Assembly (NCBI RefSeq): GCF_001921745.1
Contig: NZ_MRYA01000005.1
Location: forward strand, 124,001 to 188,000
From: Psychrobacter sp. Cmf 22.2
Lineage (GTDB): Bacteria > Pseudomonadota > Gammaproteobacteria > Pseudomonadales > Moraxellaceae
DNA: 64,000 nt
Direction of reading: 5' to 3'
The notes beneath the pieces were generated by a model that saw nothing but the letters and a program-made list of their open reading frames with translations, did not search any database and was not told where the DNA came from. The stretch's first letter is position 1. Each line of letters begins with the position of its first letter. Below are positions 52,551 to 62,453 of this stretch, in pieces. The position numbers and the translations under genes are program-made.

Positions 52551-55500
52551 CTATAACTTATCAGCAGCTGGACTGTCGTTATCTTTACCGTGCGGAATCA
52601 ACCATTTAGCGAACCATCCTGACAAGTCATCCATCAAAGTATATACGACTGGAATCACGACCAAACTTAATAACGTCGAGGTTACCAGACCACCTAACAC
52701 AGCAGCTGCCATCGGACGCCTAAAGGTAGGATCGGCATCACCCCAGCCAAACACGAGCGGTAACATGCCAGCACCCATCGCAATAGTGGTCATAATGATA
52801 GGACGGGCGCGCTTGCGACAGGCATCGATGATGGCCTCAAAACGTGCTAGACCTCTGTTTTGCGCAATAATGGCATAATCGACTAATAAAATAGAGTTTT
52901 TGGTGGCGATACCCATCAGCATAATAAAACCAATCATCGACGGCATGGATAAGCTACTGCTTGTAATAACCAAACCTACAAATGCACCGCCTATCGATAA
53001 CGGCAGCGCCATCAAAATAGTAAAGGGTTGTAAAAGCTTACCAAAGAGTAGAATTAAGACGCCTAAGATACAGATAATACCCACCGACATAGCAATAACA
53101 AAACCGCTAAATAGCTCAGCCATGTTTTCCGCTTGACCCTGTGCAATCATTGTAATAGAGGCTGGTAGTTGCTGCATGGTAGGGGTGTTTTTGACTGCAT
53201 CTACCAATTCACCAAGCTCACCTGTACCAGGCTGCACTGTAATAGTGATTGAACGCTCACGATCGAGACGGCTGATCTTTGCAGGTCCTGTACCAAAATT
53301 GAGGTCAGCGACTTCACCGACACGCACACCTTGACCGGCTGGGTTTGTACTAGGTACATACAAGCCTTCTAACTGATTGACATTTTGTTTGGCCACATCA
53401 GGTAAGCGCACCACGATAGGAATCTGCCGCGTATCTAAATTGAGCTTAGACAGGCGCTGTTCATAGTCACCTACTGTCGCTATTCGTAAGGTGGTTGCGA
53501 TATCTTGCGTGGTGACACCTTTATCTGCCATCGCTAGCCGATCAGGAGTCACAGTCAGCTCTTGTTGCGGTAAGCTGCGATCGCTGGTGACAGCACCTGC
53601 AATTGGTAGCGCGCGGATATCCGTCATGATTTGTTGCGCGGTCTGCTCCAACACTTGCGGATTGGTACTGGTCAATGAAAAGCTATATCCGGTCTCGCCG
53701 CCACTCGATAGCCCTACTGTAAAGCGCGCACTGGGTACTTCTGTCAATATGGCGCTAATATGTTGTTCAATCTCCTTTTTAGAGATACGTTCGGCACGCG
53801 GTGTCAGAACAATATCTAAACTGGCAATGTTTTTTGCGCCGCCACTACCGCTAGAGCTGTTCGGCCCCATAGCCTCTTGTGCTTGTCCAACTGAAGAGAA
53901 GACATGAGCGACTTCAGGCAACGCTAAAATACGCTCACGTGCCAATGCAGTCACCCGCTCGGTATCTTCAAGCTCAACATCGGGTGTCAGCTCAATGCCT
54001 ACTCGCGTTTGATCAATGTCATTATCAGGAATAAACGAGGTCGGTAGCAGCTGCACTAGAGCTAGTGACCCTACAAATAATAATAAGGTGGCACCCATGG
54101 TCAACCAACGATGATGAAGTGTCCATGACACTATCTTTAGATACCAGGTCATCAATGCGCTTTGTTTTTCGACCCGATGTTTTTCTGGTCGCAAAATGTA
54201 GGCTGCCATCATCGGGGTAATTAAACGTGCGACCAATAGCGAGGCAAAGATAGCCATCGCTGCTGTCCAGCCAAACTGGCGGAAGAACTGCCCAACCACA
54301 CCGCCCATAAAGGCTGTGGGTAAAAACACTGCGATTAAGGTAAAGGTAGTGGCAATAACCGCAAGCCCAATTTCATCAGCGGCTTCCATCGCTGCCTCAT
54401 AAGGCGTTTTACCCATCCGTAAATGGCGGATAATATTTTCGACCTCAACGATAGCATCATCGACCAACACCCCGATGACCAGTGATAACGCCAATAACGA
54501 AATAATATTGAGGCTAAAATCAAACAGATACATACCCAAAAAGGTAGGAATGACCGACAATGGCAAGGCTACAGCGGCGACAATCGTTGCACGAATATTG
54601 CGTAAAAATAAGAACACGACGACGACTGCTAAAATACCGCCTTCAATCAACATACGTAATGAAGACTCATAGTCTTCTTCTACTGGGGTCGCACGGTCGT
54701 AGACTTTTTCGACCTCGATATTACTCATCTCAGCACTTAACTGTGCCAGTGCCGCGTCCACTCTTTTAGTGACTTCAACTTCACTGGCACCGCGTGAACG
54801 AGTGATGTTAAAGGCAACCACGGTTTCGCCATCTAATTTGGCAACAGAGCTAGGATCAGCCGCGCCATCCGTCACTTCAGCCATACGGCCTAACGCTTGC
54901 GTGCCTCCAGTAGGGACAGCAATCTGTAAATCGTTAAGCTCGCGAGCGCGTTCTACTGCACCCAACACCCGAATGGTTTGAGTCGTAGTACCAACTTCAG
55001 CTTCTCCGCCTGCGCTGTCTTGCTGAATACCAGCGATCTGCTGAGACAATTGAGGGATGGAGAGTTGCAAACCACTAAGCATGATAGGGTCAGCGGCAAC
55101 GGTAATCTCACGCTCAAGACCACCAATCCGGCTAATAGCGCTTACCCCTTGAATATCAGATAAGCGCTTGGTAATGGTGTCATCAACGAACCATGATAAG
55201 TCCTCAACACTCATATTATTCCCAGTCACAGAATAGGTGACTACTGGAAATCCTGCTGTCGACACCTTGGTAATAATAGGATCATTAGCAGCTGCTGGTA
55301 AGTCTCCACGTACCTCACCGACAGCTGAACGTACATCATCCATGGCTTCTTGAATGTCTTTTTCTAACACAAACTCAGTTGCGATAGTCGCAGCACCTGT
55401 TTGTAAGGTAGTACGAATGTGCTTAATACCCTCAATACTGGTTAGCCTGTTTTCAATCTTTTTAGCCACGTCATTTTCGAGCTGTGACGGTGCGGCTCCG

Positions 55501-55661
55501 GGCAAAGTAACCGTGACTACGACCGCTGGTAGATCAATATCAGGGAACTGCTGCACTTTCATTTGTTGAAAGCCAAACAAACCACCGAGTGTTAGCAAGA
55601 CAAACAATAAAATCGCAACAAGTGGGTTTTTAATTGAATAGGTAGATACATTCATATTCAT
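52551..55661 (-). CDS. RND efflux transporter permease
   Basis: 1036-residue inner-membrane proton antiporter of the AcrB/HAE1 type. It has the N-terminal helix region NPLVAILLFVLLTLGG and the porter domain opening FPDIDLPAVVVTVTLPGAAPSQLE. The proton-relay helix is LALSLVIGVLVDDAIVEVENI, with the conserved DD pair. The second half has MGIATKNSILLVDYA and GLVTSTLLSLVVIPVVYTLMDDL. Substrate unknown. Its start overlaps the adaptor stop by four bases (ATGA), so stoichiometric translation is expected. No outer-membrane channel gene and no TetR-type regulator are adjacent. Confidence 0.94.
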   Translation of the reverse strand: MNMNVSTYSIKNPLVAILLFVLLTLGGLFGFQQMKVQQFPDIDLPAVVVTVTLPGAAPSQLENDVAKKIENRLTSIEGIKHIRTTLQTGAATIATEFVLEKDIQEAMDDVRSAVGEVRGDLPAAANDPIITKVSTAGFPVVTYSVTGNNMSVEDLSWFVDDTITKRLSDIQGVSAISRIGGLEREITVAADPIMLSGLQLSIPQLSQQIAGIQQDSAGGEAEVGTTTQTIRVLGAVERARELNDLQIAVPTGGTQALGRMAEVTDGAADPSSVAKLDGETVVAFNITRSRGASEVEVTKRVDAALAQLSAEMSNIEVEKVYDRATPVEEDYESSLRMLIEGGILAVVVVFLFLRNIRATIVAAVALPLSVIPTFLGMYLFDFSLNIISLLALSLVIGVLVDDAIVEVENIIRHLRMGKTPYEAAMEAADEIGLAVIATTFTLIAVFLPTAFMGGVVGQFFRQFGWTAAMAIFASLLVARLITPMMAAYILRPEKHRVEKQSALMTWYLKIVSWTLHHRWLTMGATLLLFVGSLALVQLLPTSFIPDNDIDQTRVGIELTPDVELEDTERVTALARERILALPEVAHVFSSVGQAQEAMGPNSSSGSGGAKNIASLDIVLTPRAERISKKEIEQHISAILTEVPSARFTVGLSSGGETGYSFSLTSTNPQVLEQTAQQIMTDIRALPIAGAVTSDRSLPQQELTVTPDRLAMADKGVTTQDIATTLRIATVGDYEQRLSKLNLDTRQIPIVVRLPDVAKQNVNQLEGLYVPSTNPAGQGVRVGEVADLNFGTGPAKISRLDRERSITITVQPGTGELGELVDAVKNTPTMQQLPASITMIAQGQAENMAELFSGFVIAMSVGIICILGVLILLFGKLLQPFTILMALPLSIGGAFVGLVITSSSLSMPSMIGFIMLMGIATKNSILLVDYAIIAQNRGLARFEAIIDACRKRARPIIMTTIAMGAGMLPLVFGWGDADPTFRRPMAAAVLGGLVTSTLLSLVVIPVVYTLMDDLSGWFAKWLIPHGKDNDSPAADKL

Positions 55662-56941
55662 GATGTTGCCTGCACAGCTTGACTCTCAACGACGCGTACC
55701 AAGTCACCATCATTTAAAAAACTACCACCTTGCTTGACCAAGCTAACATCGTTTGGCAAAGGCTCTGCAAGTATGACGCTGTCGCCAATACGATCTCCTA
55801 GGGTCACGCGCTGCTGTTGAATACGTCCAACCGTTTTGCCATTCTGGGTTTTGATATCCGTCACTAGCATCACATAATCATAACCATCATTGCTGACAAT
55901 GGCACTATTGGGCACCGTTTGCATGCTTTCGCTACCAAGCAAAAACTCACCGGTTTGGTACATACCCGCACGCGCTGCAGAATTGTCATTTAAGCTTGCG
56001 TAGATAGTAATTTGACGGTTGTTATCCGCTGTCGGCGCGATACGACTGACTTGCCCCATCACCGACTGGTCTCTTGGCAAGTTGACTTTGACAGGCGTAC
56101 CCACGTTTACATCACCGATTAACTTAGGATCGATATCAGCACGCCACTCTAAAACCCCCCCTTTAATAATCGTAAATAGTGGCTCACCACCTGCGACCAT
56201 GCCGACCTCAGCCATCTTGTCACTGATTACCCCACTCACTGGCGCAACGACTTTTGCATTTTCAAGATTTAGGCGCTGATTGCTCAGGCGAGCTTTCGAT
56301 GCTTGCAAGGATGCTCTAGCACGAATCTCAGAAGTACGGTAACGGTCTGCTTCTTGTCTGCTAATGGCATCTATATCAAGTAGCGGTAGCACACGTGCCG
56401 CATCTGCACTCGCATTGGCAAGCGTGGCTTCGGCTTCGGCCACATCTGCTTCCGCTTGCAAGACCTGCTGCTCCATAGCATCGGTATCAAATATCGCCAA
56501 CACTTGACCGGCTTTGACGCGCGTACCTTCTTCGACCAATACCCGTTCAATTGCCACGCCATTGACCTTGGCACTGACATTTGCAATATCTTTGGCGCTT
56601 ATTGTGCCGTCAGCTTTCAGTGTGTTGCCGACACTATCTTGACTCGGCTGCACGGTTTCAACTGATAAGACGGCTTGATCGTTATCTATATTAGTAGGCG
56701 CTATATCACTTTGAGTCCCAGAGGTAACGGTTGACTCATCCGTAGACGAGTCATTACCACCCCAGTATTTTCCTAACAGCACACCAATGACCAGCACCGC
56801 TAACAGTACAGGCAATAGCCACACAGGCAGCTTTATTGAGGGTTTATGCTTAGCCGTATTAAGGTTGCGATAAGGCGGCAACTCAGACTCAGATGTAGAA
56901 TTAGACACTTGCTTATCATTAGGGTCTTGAAGGTCACTCAT
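55658..56941 (-). CDS. RND efflux periplasmic adaptor subunit
   Basis: Membrane-fusion protein that couples the RND permease to an outer-membrane channel. A cytoplasmic start is followed by one anchor helix (LPVWLLPVLLAVLVIGVLLG, about residues 39-58). A lipoyl-type domain follows with VLVEEGTRVKAGQVLAIFDTD, then a coiled-coil hairpin from EQQVLQAEADVAEAEATLANA to RLSNQRLNLENAKV. The lipoyl half closes with APVSGVISDKMAEVGMVAGG and a beta-barrel follows. Being anchored by a helix rather than a lipid, it resembles MexA-like proteins of the NodT-independent group only loosely. It is the first gene of the efflux pair. Confidence 0.92.
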   Translation of the reverse strand: MSDLQDPNDKQVSNSTSESELPPYRNLNTAKHKPSIKLPVWLLPVLLAVLVIGVLLGKYWGGNDSSTDESTVTSGTQSDIAPTNIDNDQAVLSVETVQPSQDSVGNTLKADGTISAKDIANVSAKVNGVAIERVLVEEGTRVKAGQVLAIFDTDAMEQQVLQAEADVAEAEATLANASADAARVLPLLDIDAISRQEADRYRTSEIRARASLQASKARLSNQRLNLENAKVVAPVSGVISDKMAEVGMVAGGEPLFTIIKGGVLEWRADIDPKLIGDVNVGTPVKVNLPRDQSVMGQVSRIAPTADNNRQITIYASLNDNSAARAGMYQTGEFLLGSESMQTVPNSAIVSNDGYDYVMLVTDIKTQNGKTVGRIQQQRVTLGDRIGDSVILAEPLPNDVSLVKQGGSFLNDGDLVRVVESQAVQATS

Positions 56942-57479
56942 AATCGGTCTCTATAAATAAGCGCATTGATAGAAAAGAGGGTAAATATTATTTTTAGCGG
57001 GGTGATATAGACAGTTTATATTATTGACAGCTTTTTGCATTGTAGTCTATCGTACTAATAGGTCAACTGTAGTTTATCCCTATTCTGTTCAAAAATAATT
57101 ATAAATAATAACCGAAATACAGAACATACGTTCAGTAATGATGATATAGATTTGAAAAATTATGAATAAAGAGTAATGAGCCGATATGACTATCCATATA
57201 TGAATATCGGCTAGATATGACGATTAGGTTTCGATTTTATTAGCCTTTATTCACCAACATTTGCGACGATGATAGTCGTAACGCTATCAAGTATTACGCA
57301 CTACATACGACATACAGTTCTGTCTTGTGTTGTTGGGTTGGTTTGATACTATTAATTCACGACATCACCCACTTAATGACATTATTGGAACAGCGGGATT
57401 AATCCGTTAGCATCGATTACTATATTAATGTCAAACAGTGGGTAACCATCACTTTAAATCATAAACCAAGGAGTCCAAC
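56942..57479. other. Intergenic region between the efflux operon and the small lysine-rich gene
   Basis: 538 bases divergently flanked. No reading frame is supported. It contains a nested dyad (57378-57432): outer arms GACATTA/TAATGTC and an inner perfect palindrome GGATTAATCC (57396-57405), possibly an operator or a structured leader of the small gene. No promoter can be assigned confidently. Confidence 0.45.
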
Positions 57480-57644
57480 ATGGCTAATAAAGAAAAAGTT
57501 AAAGCGATAAAGCAAGAAATAAAAGACACTAAGGCAAACATTAAAGACCAAAATAAAAACCTCAAAGACCTTAAAAAAGCCTTGAAGAAAGCGAAAAAAG
57601 AGAAGCCTGAGAAAAAATCTAAAAATAAGAACAAAGCTAAATAA
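57480..57644 (+). CDS. 54-residue lysine-rich small protein
   Basis: ATG 57480 is preceded by AAGGAG at seven bases, and the frame ends at TAA 57642-57644, followed by a strong terminator, so a translated small gene is likely. The product starts MANKEKVKAIKQEIKDTK and ends KKSKNKNKAK; roughly 40 percent of its residues are Lys, with regularly spaced Ile, Leu and Ala. The first 40 residues could form an amphipathic helix or coiled coil, and the tail is disordered and basic. There is no signal peptide or Cys. Such composition fits a nucleic-acid- or ribosome-binding protein, but no family is recognised and this is a guess. It is oriented away from the efflux operon and toward recG. Confidence 0.7.
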   Translation: MANKEKVKAIKQEIKDTKANIKDQNKNLKDLKKALKKAKKEKPEKKSKNKNKAK

Positions 57645-57687
57645 GCTTTTTTTAGATGTTTGTTAGATATATAAACCGTTTAAACAT

Positions 57688-57725
57688 AAAAAAGAGGATA
57701 GCAATTACTGTCCTCTTTTTTATTT
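57688..57725. terminator. Terminator after the small lysine-rich gene
   Basis: A 14-base-pair stem (57688-57701 with 57708-57721, one G-T pair) has a six-base loop and is bounded by A6 and T6 runs, so it can serve both the small gene (plus) and recG (minus), which converge here. Confidence 0.9.
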
Positions 57726-57783
57726 GTTTTTAGTACTTAAACTCAGTAGCGCTTAGATTCAATATTACTCATCAAGCCATTTC

Positions 57784-60144
57784 TTAAGCATTGGTATAGC
57801 GACTGGCCGCTGGCATCCAGCGATGAATAAGTTGGCTGACATCAGCTTTACGCCTGGGGTCTGCAATTAAATGCTTCGCCAAACGCTGCGCAATGGCAAA
57901 CAGCTGCTCATCACGAATCAAATCAGCCAGATAATAGCCCACATTACCCGTTTGGCGTTTGCCCAGCAGCTCACCTGGTCCACGCAGCTCTAAGTCTTTT
58001 TGGGCAATGACAAAGCCATCGGTGCTATCGCGTAATACATTAAGACGTTCTGTACCTGTCTCTGATAGAGGCTTTTGATATAGCAATACGCAGAAACTTT
58101 TGGTTGAGCCACGCCCAACACGTCCACGCAATTGATGCAGTTGCGACAGACCCAGTCGTTCGGCATTTTCGATGACCATTAAAGATGCGTTCGGTACATC
58201 AACCCCGACTTCGATGACCGTTGTAGCAATCAACAAGTCAAGTTTACCCGCTTTAAATTCTTGCATGATGGCTTGCTTGTCAGCGGACTTCATTTTGCCG
58301 TGAACCAGGCCAATACGAATGTCTAAGCGCGCATTTAAGTCCTCATAAGTCGCCTCAGCAGCTTGTGCATCGAGTACGCTCGACTCTTCCACCAACGAGC
58401 ACACCCAATAGGCCTGCCTACCCGCCTCACAATTAATCGCGATGCGCTCTATCACGTCATCACGGCGGTTGCGATCAATCGTTACGGTAGTAATTGGTGT
58501 ACGCCCGGGTGGCAACTCGTCAATGATAGAGGTGTCCATATCACCATAGACACTCATCGCCAGCGTACGCGGAATCGGTGTTGCAGTCATAATCAGCTGA
58601 TGCGGCGTACTATTCGCCACACCTTTATTGGTCAATGCCATACGCTGCTCAACCCCAAAACGATGCTGCTCATCAATAATGACTAAGCCCAATTTGGCAA
58701 ATTGTACTTGCTCTTGAAATAATGCATGAGTACCGACGACCACTTGCACCGTATTCTCGCTCACGGCTTCCAACGCTTCGCGGCGCTGCTTCGCCGTTTG
58801 CTTGCCAGCGAGCCAGCCAACACCGACACCCAACGGCTCAAACCATTGTTTAAAGTTCAATAAATGCTGTTCTGCTAAAATCTCAGTCGGTGCCATGACG
58901 GCCACCTGCCAGCCACTATCAAGCGCGTAGCCCGCTGCGCCTGCTGCGACTAAAGTTTTACCTGCGCCTACATCACCCTGCACCAATCGTAGCATCGGAA
59001 TAGAAGTTGCCATATCAGCGGTGATATCTTTCATCACACGCTGCTGTGCACCTGTCAGATCAAAGGGCAATGCCGCAAACAACTTATCAGCCAATGGACT
59101 TTGAGTGGTACATTTAGGCGCTTTATGCTGATGCAGCTGCTGACGGCGATACAACAGACTGAGTTGATGCGCGGTTAGCTCTTCAATAATAAGGCGCTGA
59201 CAAGCAGCATGTGTACGCGCGCTTAATTGAGTGAGCAGCTTATACTGCTGGCCTGCATCGGTGTAAGTAGGCGGCGTATGCAGTAGCACTAACGCTTCAA
59301 ATATTGTTAAGTTGTAAACATTGCTGTGAGCATTGTTATGAGCGCCACTAACGGCGACCGAATTGCCTTTGTTACTTGCGTCATAAGTAGTCACACCAGC
59401 TTTGTTAACGTGGTCAGTAGCAGCGTTGTCTGGCACACTACGCGCTAAGGTTGAGAATATATCTTCTGAATAATCCGTCTCTGTAACCAGTAGTTTAGTC
59501 GGCTCAAAGGGCGCTAATGGCAAATCTGCTACTACAGCAAAATCCTCTGGCGTAAATAGCGTCATTGGTAAACCTTGGCCGCGTACGGTTTGTAGGGCCA
59601 GCTTAATCAAAGTACGTAATTTATTTTGATGCAGGCCTTTGACGCTCGGATAGATGGGCTGTAGGCCCGTGTTGGTAATGGCGACACTATCAGTCAAAAT
59701 CTGATATTCAGGATGATGCATCTGCTTGCCGTAACGGCTGACTTTTACTTCCCCAAACAGCTGTAGTCGCGTGCCCACACTCATGGTCTGGGCAAGGCCA
59801 TGATAGACCTTAAAGAAGCGTAGAGAGATTGTGCCAGTATCATCGTCTACAATCACCGTCATGCCGCTACGTTTAGTATCTACATGTACCACCCGCCCCG
59901 TGATTAATGCCGCTTGCCCATGCCCTACATCTGCGATAGATACGAGTCGGCTACGGTCTTCATAATCACGTGGCAAATGGAGCAATAAATCAAAAATCCG
60001 TGTAATACTCAGTTGCGTTAATTGCTCTGCCACCTTTGGTCCGACACCTGCCAGCGCCGTCACTGGCATATCTAATGCTGAAGCCGACTGTTTGGGCAAC
60101 ACACTGTTTGATAAGTCGGCTATGGAATGGCTAGATATTGGCAT
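57784..60144 (-). CDS. recG: ATP-dependent DNA helicase RecG
   Basis: Branch-migration helicase that processes stalled forks and Holliday junctions. The N-terminal wedge domain includes the OB-fold segment GRVVHVDTKRSGMTVIVDD. The helicase core has motif I GDVGAGKTLVA, motif II DEQHRFGV, motif III TATPIPRTLAM, and QLRGRVGRGSTKSFCVLLY with the arginine fingers. The C-terminus includes DGFVIAQKDLELRGPGELLGKRQTG. ATG 60144 (MPISSHS), with AAGG seven bases upstream, is preferred over the ATG at 60201 and gives 786 residues. An insert of about 45 Asn/Ser/Ala-rich residues near residues 250-290 (VNKAGVTTYDASNKGN) looks like a variable linker. Confidence 0.95.
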   Translation of the reverse strand: MPISSHSIADLSNSVLPKQSASALDMPVTALAGVGPKVAEQLTQLSITRIFDLLLHLPRDYEDRSRLVSIADVGHGQAALITGRVVHVDTKRSGMTVIVDDDTGTISLRFFKVYHGLAQTMSVGTRLQLFGEVKVSRYGKQMHHPEYQILTDSVAITNTGLQPIYPSVKGLHQNKLRTLIKLALQTVRGQGLPMTLFTPEDFAVVADLPLAPFEPTKLLVTETDYSEDIFSTLARSVPDNAATDHVNKAGVTTYDASNKGNSVAVSGAHNNAHSNVYNLTIFEALVLLHTPPTYTDAGQQYKLLTQLSARTHAACQRLIIEELTAHQLSLLYRRQQLHQHKAPKCTTQSPLADKLFAALPFDLTGAQQRVMKDITADMATSIPMLRLVQGDVGAGKTLVAAGAAGYALDSGWQVAVMAPTEILAEQHLLNFKQWFEPLGVGVGWLAGKQTAKQRREALEAVSENTVQVVVGTHALFQEQVQFAKLGLVIIDEQHRFGVEQRMALTNKGVANSTPHQLIMTATPIPRTLAMSVYGDMDTSIIDELPPGRTPITTVTIDRNRRDDVIERIAINCEAGRQAYWVCSLVEESSVLDAQAAEATYEDLNARLDIRIGLVHGKMKSADKQAIMQEFKAGKLDLLIATTVIEVGVDVPNASLMVIENAERLGLSQLHQLRGRVGRGSTKSFCVLLYQKPLSETGTERLNVLRDSTDGFVIAQKDLELRGPGELLGKRQTGNVGYYLADLIRDEQLFAIAQRLAKHLIADPRRKADVSQLIHRWMPAASRYTNA

Positions 60145-60406
60145 CAAAAACCTTAAAGATATTATTTTAAATTCTATATATTTAAATGCTTTATACTTCA
60201 CTATTGTATGATTCTATTTATAAAAGCATAGCTAAATATCGTGACAATTAATGGCTATAACAGCAGTGTACTTCAATTATTATAGCTGACAATACTATTG
60301 ATAATGCTAAGTTGTTTAGTAATCGTGCGTCTATACACTTAATACTTAACCAGTCATTTATCTGCTGGCAATTATCTTTTTAGAATATTTTATAAAAGGG
60401 CTTTTT

Positions 60407-61408
60407 ATGTTCGTTTATCCCAATCTTAAACAACTGAACTATAAAAAACTATTATGCCCAAGCTTATTAATTGTGTGTGGTATGAGTGTCAGTGCTTGTA
60501 ACAATATTGGACCAACCACCTCGTTTGTCCAAGCTCAGCCAGTCGTAGCAGCCCCAAAAGTAGCATTGGTGCTGGGCGGCGGCGGCGCCAAAGGCTTTGC
60601 TCACGTTGGTGTTATTAAGGCGTTAGAAGAAAGCGGTATCACACCAACACTCGTAGTTGGAACGAGTGTCGGCAGCTTAGTTGGTAGCCTATATGCCAGT
60701 GGCTATACTCCACGGCGGCTTGAACAATTAGCATTGAACACACCTGATAGCGAGTTAACAGACTTTGTGTTATCCAATCAAGGCTTTATTGAAGGCATCA
60801 AGCTCAAAAACTTTATCAATGCTAAAGTTGGTGGTCGCGCAATAGAAGACTTTCCGATCCGCTTTGCCGCAATCGCTGCTGAGAAGCATACGCTAAAAAA
60901 GGCGGTCTTTACCACCGGAGATGCAGGGCTTGCCGTCCAAGCGTCTTGTAGCGTGCCTAATATTTTTATTGCGCCGCGCATACCCGAAAAAACTGGCAAA
61001 AAATATATCGATGGCGGAGTGATCAGCTTAGTCCCTGTCGATAGTGCTCGAGATTTGGGCGCTGATATTGTTATCGCTGTCGATGTGACTGTACCCACAT
61101 CAAGTAAAAAAAATATGACTAGTAATTTACTACCCGCTGTCACCTCTTTAAGTAGCTTTTGGGGATTACTTGAAAACAATCTATCCTCTAATACTCGCTA
61201 TTCAACCACTAGTCACCGCTCACTTGTAAGTAATGAGCGCGAGCGCGCTGATATTGTGATTACCCCTGATGTCGGCCATATCAGCTCGTTAGATACTAAT
61301 CAGCGTAGCGCACTTATCATGGCTGGCGTGCAAGCCACTACCCCGCAGGCCAACGGCATTAAACAACTTATTAAAGAAAAATCTAGTAGTAAGTACGCTA
61401 CGCTTTAA
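60407..61408 (+). CDS. Patatin-like phospholipase, predicted lipoprotein (RssA-like)
   Basis: Serine lipid hydrolase with a Ser-Asp dyad. The oxyanion loop is GGGGAKGFAHVG, the nucleophile lies in GTSVGSLVG, and the catalytic Asp is in DGGVISLVPV. The N-terminus has a lipoprotein signal ending MSVSAC, so the enzyme should be tethered facing the periplasm. Its C-terminal part (ITPDVGHISSLDTNQRSALI) matches RssA-like bacterial patatins. The 333 residues are normal. The substrate is not predictable. It converges on a gene at 61484 across a shared terminator. Confidence 0.9.
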   Translation: MFVYPNLKQLNYKKLLCPSLLIVCGMSVSACNNIGPTTSFVQAQPVVAAPKVALVLGGGGAKGFAHVGVIKALEESGITPTLVVGTSVGSLVGSLYASGYTPRRLEQLALNTPDSELTDFVLSNQGFIEGIKLKNFINAKVGGRAIEDFPIRFAAIAAEKHTLKKAVFTTGDAGLAVQASCSVPNIFIAPRIPEKTGKKYIDGGVISLVPVDSARDLGADIVIAVDVTVPTSSKKNMTSNLLPAVTSLSSFWGLLENNLSSNTRYSTTSHRSLVSNERERADIVITPDVGHISSLDTNQRSALIMAGVQATTPQANGIKQLIKEKSSSKYATL

Positions 61409-61417
61409 TGTCGCCAA

Positions 61418-61454
61418 AAAAAAGCACCGCAATTATCAATTGCCGTGCTTTTCT
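61418..61454. terminator. Bidirectional terminator between converging genes
   Basis: AAAGCAC (61421-61427) pairs with GTGCTTT (61445-61451), and an inner GCAATT/AATTGC stem continues after a C/C mismatch. A and T runs flank the hairpin, so it can serve the patatin gene and the gene at 61484. Confidence 0.85.
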
Positions 61455-61483
61455 ATTACTTATTGAAATATCAAATGTGCGCT

Positions 61484-62077
61484 TTATTTAACTTTTGCGC
61501 GATACTTAACCATCACTGTATCATTAAGACCAACACCTTCGATATCCCAGCGAACTGCTTTGTAATGCTTGAGATCAACCTCTTGCAGTTGGTTATCAAC
61601 TCGCGTACGTAACGGCATCCGAGCAAAAGTATCACCATCGACACTACCGTATGGAAAATCAGGAGACACCGCGCGTAACAGCTCCACTTGCTCAGGAATC
61701 GTCAATGTAACCGTCATCTTACGTACCCGATCTGGGTTGGTATTGGTAAAATACCCTTGATACTCTAGAATGTTACCTGACTGCAGGCGCGTATTGGCAT
61801 CTACAGGTACCAATGTCTCTTGTCCATTTGCATCGACGCTGATAACAGAAGCTGTAATCTTGGTATTAACGGCTTGCATATTTGATTTGCTACCATCAGC
61901 ACTTACAGCTGTGTTCATAGCAGTGGAGCCGTCAAGCGCAGGCTCTGGTGTTGGCAGCATAGCTGACGCTTGGGTTGTGACTACCATCGCACCGATAAGG
62001 GTACCGGCGACGACTTGGAATAAGCGATGACCGCTCCAAGCAGTAAAGGGACTGGCTAAATGGTTTATTTTCTTCAT
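61484..62077 (-). CDS. Secreted protein of unknown function, DUF11-like beta domain
   Basis: 197 residues. A long, positively started signal peptide has the core LFQVVAGTLIGAMVVTT and a likely cleavage after QASA. A Ser/Ala/Asn-rich linker follows, then an immunoglobulin-like beta domain: ITASVISVDANGQETLVPV, LQSGNILEYQGYFTNTNPDRVRKMTVTLTIPEQVELL and WDIEGVGLNDTVMVKYRAKVK. This pattern recalls DUF11-type repeats of surface and periplasmic proteins. No cysteine is present in the mature part. Function unknown; the family call is tentative. Confidence 0.75.
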   Translation of the reverse strand: MKKINHLASPFTAWSGHRLFQVVAGTLIGAMVVTTQASAMLPTPEPALDGSTAMNTAVSADGSKSNMQAVNTKITASVISVDANGQETLVPVDANTRLQSGNILEYQGYFTNTNPDRVRKMTVTLTIPEQVELLRAVSPDFPYGSVDGDTFARMPLRTRVDNQLQEVDLKHYKAVRWDIEGVGLNDTVMVKYRAKVK

Positions 62078-62453
62078 GATATTCGTTATTCCTAGTTAAT
62101 GTATCGGTAAAACAATGCGTATCAAAGTTTGTTGGTGCCAAAAAGCCATAAGCTTTTTTAGAGTTTTTTCTAAACGTTTTTCAACACAAGTTATATGCTT
62201 GCATCACGTATTTAAAATGCAGTTTATGTGCGCAATTGATTATGCGATAAGACTTAGCATAACAAAAAGCTTTTATAGGTATACTAACCCCGTGTTTAGG
62301 TTGTGTATATAGACAACTGACTAAATTCAAACAGCGCTCCTTAAAATAAAAAGATAGCTCATACCGATGTTTTTTGCTATGGTAAATCTTTAATATTCGT
62401 TAAATTTTTTATATCCCTTATCCTTTACTATACCTACTACTATTGCTTCTACT
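62078..62453. other. Divergent intergenic region between the 61484 gene and argA
   Basis: AT-rich, 376 bases. It holds a weak hairpin AAAAAGC/GCTTTTT (62140-62158) and no supported reading frame. The argA promoter must lie here, but no hexamer pair is convincing and no clear ARG box (paired TGAAT/ATTCA halves) was found. Confidence 0.45.

Noticed and set aside
62140..62158. Terminator-like hairpin AAAAAGC/GCTTTTT
   Set aside because: The stem is nearly all A-T, and it lies upstream of two divergent genes where no transcript is expected to end.
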